Assembly (NCBI GenBank): GCA_037441775.1
Contig: JBBIRO010000009.1
Coordinates: forward strand, 1 to 64,000
DNA from: CAMTWB01 sp037441775
Lineage (GTDB): Bacteria > Desulfobacterota > Syntrophia > Syntrophales > CAMTWB01
Direction: 5' to 3'
DNA length: 64,000 nt
This document shows, piece by piece, positions 60,081 through 64,000 of this stretch. A program made the position numbers and the translations under genes. The notes beneath the pieces were generated by a model. That model ran no database searches and had not been told where the DNA came from. It worked only from the letters and a program-made list of their open reading frames with translations. The stretch's first letter is position 1, and each line of letters begins with the position of its first letter.

Positions 60081-61649
60081 ATGAAAACCAATACAATTAA
60101 AAGGGCTTTGATCAGCGTAACCGACAAGGCGGGAATAGCTGAATTTGCGAAGGAACTAAAAAAGTACGGGGTGGAGATCCTCTCCACTGGCGGCACGGCT
60201 ACCCACTTGCGCCAAAACGGCATCGAGGTGGTGGACGTATCGGACTACACCGGCTTTCCGGAGATGATGGACGGCCGTCTCAAGACGCTCCACCCGGCCA
60301 TTCATGGCGGTATTCTTGCCGAGCGGGACAAGGATGATCATCTTAAATCGCTTTTTGAACACAGGATAGGGCTCATCGACATGGTGGTCATCAACCTCTA
60401 TCGCTTTGAAGAGACCGTGGCCAAACCCGGGGTAACCCTGGCGCACGCCATTGAAAATATCGACATCGGCGGGCCAACGATGCTCCGAGCGGCGGCTAAG
60501 AACTACCGCTTCGTTACCGTCGTCACCGACCCGGCCGACTATGGCGTTATCGCAGCGGAGTTGGCCGCGGGCGGCGGGAGGATCAGCGAGACCACCAATT
60601 ACAGCCTGGCCGTGAAGGTGTTCCAGCTTACCGCCCGCTACGACGGGGCAATTTCCAATTACCTGGGCCGCTACGATGCCGCCGGAACCGAAGCCGGCCT
60701 TTTTCCGGCCACGATCAGTATGCAGTTCACCAAGGCTCAGGACCTGCGTTACGGGGAAAATCCCCATCAGCGGGCGGCCTTTTTCCGGGAGTTGACCCCG
60801 CCTTCTCTCTCCATTGCCGCAGCCCGGCAGCTCCAGGGCAAGGAATTGTCGTACAACAACATCATGGATGCGGACGCCGCCTGGCAGATGATCTGCGATT
60901 TCACCCGGCCCGGGGCGGTTATTATCAAGCACGCCAATCCCTGCGGCGCCGCGGTATCCGATGACGTGGCCGCAGCCTATGTCAAGGCCATGGCTACCGA
61001 TCCCGTTTCCGCCTTTGGCGGCATCGTGGCATTTAACCGGCCGGTTGACCGGGCCGCAGCGGAAGAGCTGGTCAAGACCTTCCTCGAGGTAATCGTTGCC
61101 CCGGAATTTAGCGCGGAGGCCCTGGCGATCCTGCAGACCAAGCAGAATGTGCGACTGCTTGCCATTCCCGGCAATCAGGCGGCCCTTGCGGGTGGTTTTG
61201 ATCTGCGCCGGGTAGGAGGCGGGATTCTGCTGCAGGATCGGGATAGCGATAGCTTCGATATCAGAGAGGCCAAGGTGGTCACTAAAAGAAAGCCCACCGA
61301 GGCCGAGTATGCCGCGCTGGATTTTGCCTGGCGGGTGGTGAAACACGTCAAGTCTAACGCCATAGTAATTGCCGGCAAGGAACAACTCGTCGGAGTTGGC
61401 GCGGGCCAGATGAGCCGGGTGGATTCGGTGCGGATCGCCCGGATGAAATCTCTCCTGCCCACCCGGGGCTGTGTTTTGGCCTCCGATGCCTTCTTCCCCT
61501 TCCGCGACGGGCTGGACATGGCGGCCGAAGCGGGGATTACGGCGGTCATCGAGCCGGGAGAGTCGCTAAGGGACGCCGAGGTCATCCAGGCCGCCGACGA
61601 GCATAATATGGCAATGATCTTCACGGGCCGAAGGCACTTCAAGCACTGA
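60081..61649 (+). CDS. purH: Bifunctional AICAR formyltransferase / IMP cyclohydrolase
   Basis: Last two steps of IMP synthesis. 522 aa; an N-terminal MGS-like cyclohydrolase domain (ALISVTDKAGIAEFAKEL, STGGTATHLRQNGI) and a C-terminal AICARFT domain (LRYGENPHQRAAFF, IKHANPCGAA, ASDAFFPFRDGLD). ATG 60081 with GAAAGGA upstream; an upstream frame to 60030 overlaps the purD end and lacks a site. Confidence 0.95.
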   Translation: MKTNTIKRALISVTDKAGIAEFAKELKKYGVEILSTGGTATHLRQNGIEVVDVSDYTGFPEMMDGRLKTLHPAIHGGILAERDKDDHLKSLFEHRIGLIDMVVINLYRFEETVAKPGVTLAHAIENIDIGGPTMLRAAAKNYRFVTVVTDPADYGVIAAELAAGGGRISETTNYSLAVKVFQLTARYDGAISNYLGRYDAAGTEAGLFPATISMQFTKAQDLRYGENPHQRAAFFRELTPPSLSIAAARQLQGKELSYNNIMDADAAWQMICDFTRPGAVIIKHANPCGAAVSDDVAAAYVKAMATDPVSAFGGIVAFNRPVDRAAAEELVKTFLEVIVAPEFSAEALAILQTKQNVRLLAIPGNQAALAGGFDLRRVGGGILLQDRDSDSFDIREAKVVTKRKPTEAEYAALDFAWRVVKHVKSNAIVIAGKEQLVGVGAGQMSRVDSVRIARMKSLLPTRGCVLASDAFFPFRDGLDMAAEAGITAVIEPGESLRDAEVIQAADEHNMAMIFTGRRHFKH

Positions 61650-61781
61650 GTGCCCCGATAGGCGCTGGGGATTCCAAAACTCTGCCTGCTACATTAAAGA
61701 GATAACGGCTCAGCTTGTTGAGACTTTCAGCCTTTGAAGGGTGAACTTAATCAAGGCGAGATAAAACCCCTTAAGACGCGG

Positions 61782-61809
61782 GCCGGGGCGAATAACTGTT
61801 CGCCCCGGC
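61782..61809. terminator. Inverted repeat after purH, possible terminator
   Basis: Perfect 11-bp stem GCCGGGGCGAA / TTCGCCCCGGC around TAACTG, 132 bases after the purH stop. No T run follows on the plus strand, so this may be a non-terminator structure. Confidence 0.4.
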
Positions 61810-61893
61810 TATCGCGTCATGGTCTTGCGGGGCGCGTTTCTTCGTTTTCAAATCCTGCCGCCTATCCTGGTTTAAGTGCTTACAATAAAAGTA

Positions 61894-62901
61894 ATGACGC
61901 TTCTTCTTAGAATAAAAAAAACGGCCATCGAGCCGGAAAAAATCGCCCAGGCGGCGGCGGTGATCAAACGGGGAGGGCTGGTGGCCTTCCCCACCGAAAC
62001 CGTCTATGGCCTGGGGGCTGATGCCTTCAACCCGGAGGCGGTTAAACGGATCTATGCCGTCAAGGGCCGGCCGGTTGACAACCCCTTGATTGTCCACATT
62101 GCCGATTTGGCAAAAATCAATTCATTGGTGCGTCTGCTGCCCCCGGAGGCAGGCGTCTTGTGTGCGCGATTCTGGCCGGGTCCCCTGACGCTGGTTTTGG
62201 ATCGGAGGGAGCATCTGCCGCCCGAAGTATCCGCCGGCCTCTCCACGGTTGCCATCCGGATGCCGGACAATCCCATTGCCCTTGCCCTCATCCGGGCAGC
62301 GGGAACTCCGCTTGTTGCTCCTTCGGCGAACCTTTCTTCCCGTCCCAGTCCCACCCAGGCCAGGCATGTCATGGAAGACCTGGCAGGGCTAATCGATTTG
62401 ATCATCGACGGCGGGAAAACGGCCATTGGCATGGAATCAACCGTGGTTGATTTTACCTCCGGACCCCCGCGGATTCTCAGGCCGGGAGCAATAACGGCAC
62501 AGGATATTGAAGCTGCGATCGGTCCGCTTGCTTTAGGCGGGGGAAAAAGCGTGCGGCCTAAATCCCCGGGCATGAAATATCGCCATTACGCCCCCCGCAC
62601 CCGGTTCATTCTGGTTGAAGGGGAAAATTTTCGACACGATATCCGCCAGTTGATTGCGCAAGCGGCGAAGGGAAAAAAGATTGCTGTAATTACCTTCCGG
62701 CAAGAATCGAGCTACGAAGACTGTCTGGTCGTCCACGCCGGCAGCAGCTCCCGGACGGTTGCCCGCCGCCTCTTTGAGATCTTTCGCGACCTGGACAACA
62801 GGGGGATGGATTTAATAATCGCCGAACCCTATCCGGCGACGGACGGCCTGGATATGATGATTTGGGACCGGCTGAAGAAAGCGGCCGGGACGGGAAATTG
62901 A
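61894..62901 (+). CDS. sua5: Threonylcarbamoyl-AMP synthase Sua5
   Basis: Makes threonylcarbamoyl-AMP for t6A37 of tRNA. About 335 aa; the YrdC domain has KRGGLVAFPTETVYGLGAD, the KGRP and SANLSSRPSPTQARHV segments, and a C-terminal Sua5 domain begins after KYRHYAPRTRF. This is the long Sua5 form, not the short TsaC. A GTG at 61876 or the ATG at 61894 may start it; neither has a strong ribosome site. Confidence 0.9.
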   Translation: MTLLLRIKKTAIEPEKIAQAAAVIKRGGLVAFPTETVYGLGADAFNPEAVKRIYAVKGRPVDNPLIVHIADLAKINSLVRLLPPEAGVLCARFWPGPLTLVLDRREHLPPEVSAGLSTVAIRMPDNPIALALIRAAGTPLVAPSANLSSRPSPTQARHVMEDLAGLIDLIIDGGKTAIGMESTVVDFTSGPPRILRPGAITAQDIEAAIGPLALGGGKSVRPKSPGMKYRHYAPRTRFILVEGENFRHDIRQLIAQAAKGKKIAVITFRQESSYEDCLVVHAGSSSRTVARRLFEIFRDLDNRGMDLIIAEPYPATDGLDMMIWDRLKKAAGTGN

Positions 62902-62940
62902 CAGCAAACTAACGTTATTCCATAAAAAAAGGAGATTAAC

Positions 62941-63393
62941 ATGAGCGAACAAACAGCCGCTGCGGTTAAGGCCATAAAAGAAGGAATGAACTGTTGCCAG
63001 GCAATCATCACCAGCTATGGGCCGTCGTTGGGTTTAACGTTTGATGCCACCGTAAAATTAGGCTCCGCGTTTGGCGGCGGCCTGGGACGTACCGGAGAGG
63101 TTTGCGGCGCCCTCACCGGCGCAACAATGGTGCTGGGCTTGAAGTACGGCCCGCTTGATGCAAAAAATCCCAAGGCCCGGGATCGCGTCTATGCCCTGAC
63201 CCAGGAGCTCTTGGCCAACTTCCGCCGGCGCCGGGGTGAAGTCACCTGCCGTAAGTTGCTCAACTGCGACATCAGCAGCGCTGATGGTTACGCCAAAGCG
63301 ATAGACAGCGGCCTCTTAAAAAATCTCTGCCCGCTATTGGTTCAGGATGCAGCCGAGATTCTGGAGGGCATAATGGTCCGGGAAACCAAGTAG
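62941..63393 (+). CDS. C_GCAxxG_C_C family redox protein
   Basis: Cysteine-rich protein of 150 aa of the C_GCAxxG_C_C family (NCCQA, GSAFGGGLGRTGEVCGALTG, CRKLLNCD, LCPLLVQDAAEIL). Members may bind a metal or Fe-S cluster; the function is unproven. AAGGAG lies eight bases before the ATG. Confidence 0.82.
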   Translation: MSEQTAAAVKAIKEGMNCCQAIITSYGPSLGLTFDATVKLGSAFGGGLGRTGEVCGALTGATMVLGLKYGPLDAKNPKARDRVYALTQELLANFRRRRGEVTCRKLLNCDISSADGYAKAIDSGLLKNLCPLLVQDAAEILEGIMVRETK

Positions 63394-63498
63394 GAAGGAT
63401 ATGTCCAGCGCATCGATCTCTACAGCTACTCTAAATCTTTTAAATGAGAAAGACCCGGCGGGGGTTGTTTTACGTAAGCGGGGGGCGGGAGAGACCAG

Positions 63499-64000
63499 AT
63501 GAATTGTCGGAGCGGCAATAAGCTGCCGGAGCAATTTTATGCCCGTCCTGATGTTGAGCGCATCAGCCGGGAGTTGCTGGGGATGCATCTCTTTACGATG
63601 ATCGAGGGGGAAATCACCGGAGGGATCATCCGGGAAACGGAAGCCTACGGTGGCACTTTGGACCGGGCCTGTCATGCCTATGGGGAGCGCCGCACCCGCC
63701 GCACGGAAATCATGTATGCCTCCGGCGGCGTAGCGTACGTTTACCGCTGCTACGGAATCCACTGGCTGCTCAATGTTGTGACCAATGGCCCCCAGATTCC
63801 CGAGGCCATACTGATCCGGGCTGTTGAACCAACAGACGGTCTCGAAGTCATGATGCGGCGTCGCGGTAAATTTGCCGGCTCATTAACGGTGGGACCGGGA
63901 AATTTGACCCGGGCAATGGGCATAGACGGTAAATTAAACGGCGCCAGTCTCCAGGGGCCGCAAATCTGGATCGAGGATCGAGGCCTGCAACCCCCACCGG
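63499..64000 (+). CDS. 3-methyladenine/alkyladenine DNA glycosylase (MPG family), truncated by window end
   Basis: Reading from ATG 63499 (GGGAG upstream) is open to the last base, giving 167 residues. MPG-family (AAG) motifs are present: ETEAYGG followed by DRACHAYGERRTRRTEIMYA and AYVYRCYGIHWLLNVV, then LIRAVEP and GPGNLTRAMGI. It removes 3-methyladenine and related alkylated bases. Normal members are about 190-210 aa, so about 30-40 residues lie beyond the window. Confidence 0.88.
   Translation, partial: MNCRSGNKLPEQFYARPDVERISRELLGMHLFTMIEGEITGGIIRETEAYGGTLDRACHAYGERRTRRTEIMYASGGVAYVYRCYGIHWLLNVVTNGPQIPEAILIRAVEPTDGLEVMMRRRGKFAGSLTVGPGNLTRAMGIDGKLNGASLQGPQIWIEDRGLQPPP

Overview
The window reads as chromosomal DNA from an anaerobic Gram-negative bacterium of the deltaproteobacterial type (Desulfobacterota). 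A Syntrophus/Smithella-like relative is my best guess, but that is inference and no 16S gene is present. The evidence is a complete type II secretion operon and a Tol system (so an outer membrane), a RACo-like corrinoid-activator homologue, flavodoxin, flavin-reductase and hydrogenase-regulator-like proteins, acetyl-CoA synthetase beside an AcuC-type deacetylase, and moderately GC-rich DNA with many GTG/TTG starts and ATGA/TAATG overlaps. I see no rRNA, tRNA, CRISPR array, prophage or intact transposase.

Layout. 0.16-2.2 kb: an aminotransferase and a glycine-zipper lipoprotein. 2.2-8.2 kb (minus): methyltransferase, zinc-ribbon protein, MobA, a QueG-like Fe-S protein, a two-domain kinase, and a PAS histidine kinase with its response regulator. 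8.4-11.6 kb: AcuC-type deacetylase converging on acetyl-CoA synthetase across a strong terminator. 12.0-13.3 kb (minus): an intact TorD-family chaperone behind two wrecked genes, a Tat-exported molybdopterin oxidoreductase and its Fe-S subunit. 13.4-27.6 kb (minus): a T2SS operon, order B-D-E-F-G-H-I-J-K-L-M-N-C-A. 28.1-34.6 kb (plus): pgpA-cinA-thpR-recA-recX-alaS. 34.8-43.3 kb (minus): mtaB-rnc-radical SAM-MBL-era-RACo-like-der. 43.5-48.6 kb: MBL hydrolase, amidohydrolase, cupin, copZ-copA, flavin reductase. 48.7-50.3 kb (minus): hydrogenase-regulator-like protein, flavodoxin, lipoprotein. 50.4-54.6 kb (minus): bioB-F-A-D. 54.7-58.1 kb (minus): tolQ-tolR-tolA/tonB-tolB. 58.7-64.0 kb (plus): purD, purH, sua5, a C_GCAxxG_C_C protein and an alkyladenine DNA glycosylase that runs off the end.

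Most of the window is housekeeping. The two most unusual signals are: (1) the decayed molybdoenzyme operon, with a frameshift inside the Tat motif and an in-frame internal deletion, next to an intact chaperone; and (2) a family of small MITE-like intergenic elements. These elements share inverted ends of the type ATTGACG...TAAAAAGTC. One sits inside the T2SS operon between gspI and gspJ, and another supplies the stop codon of a lipoprotein gene.
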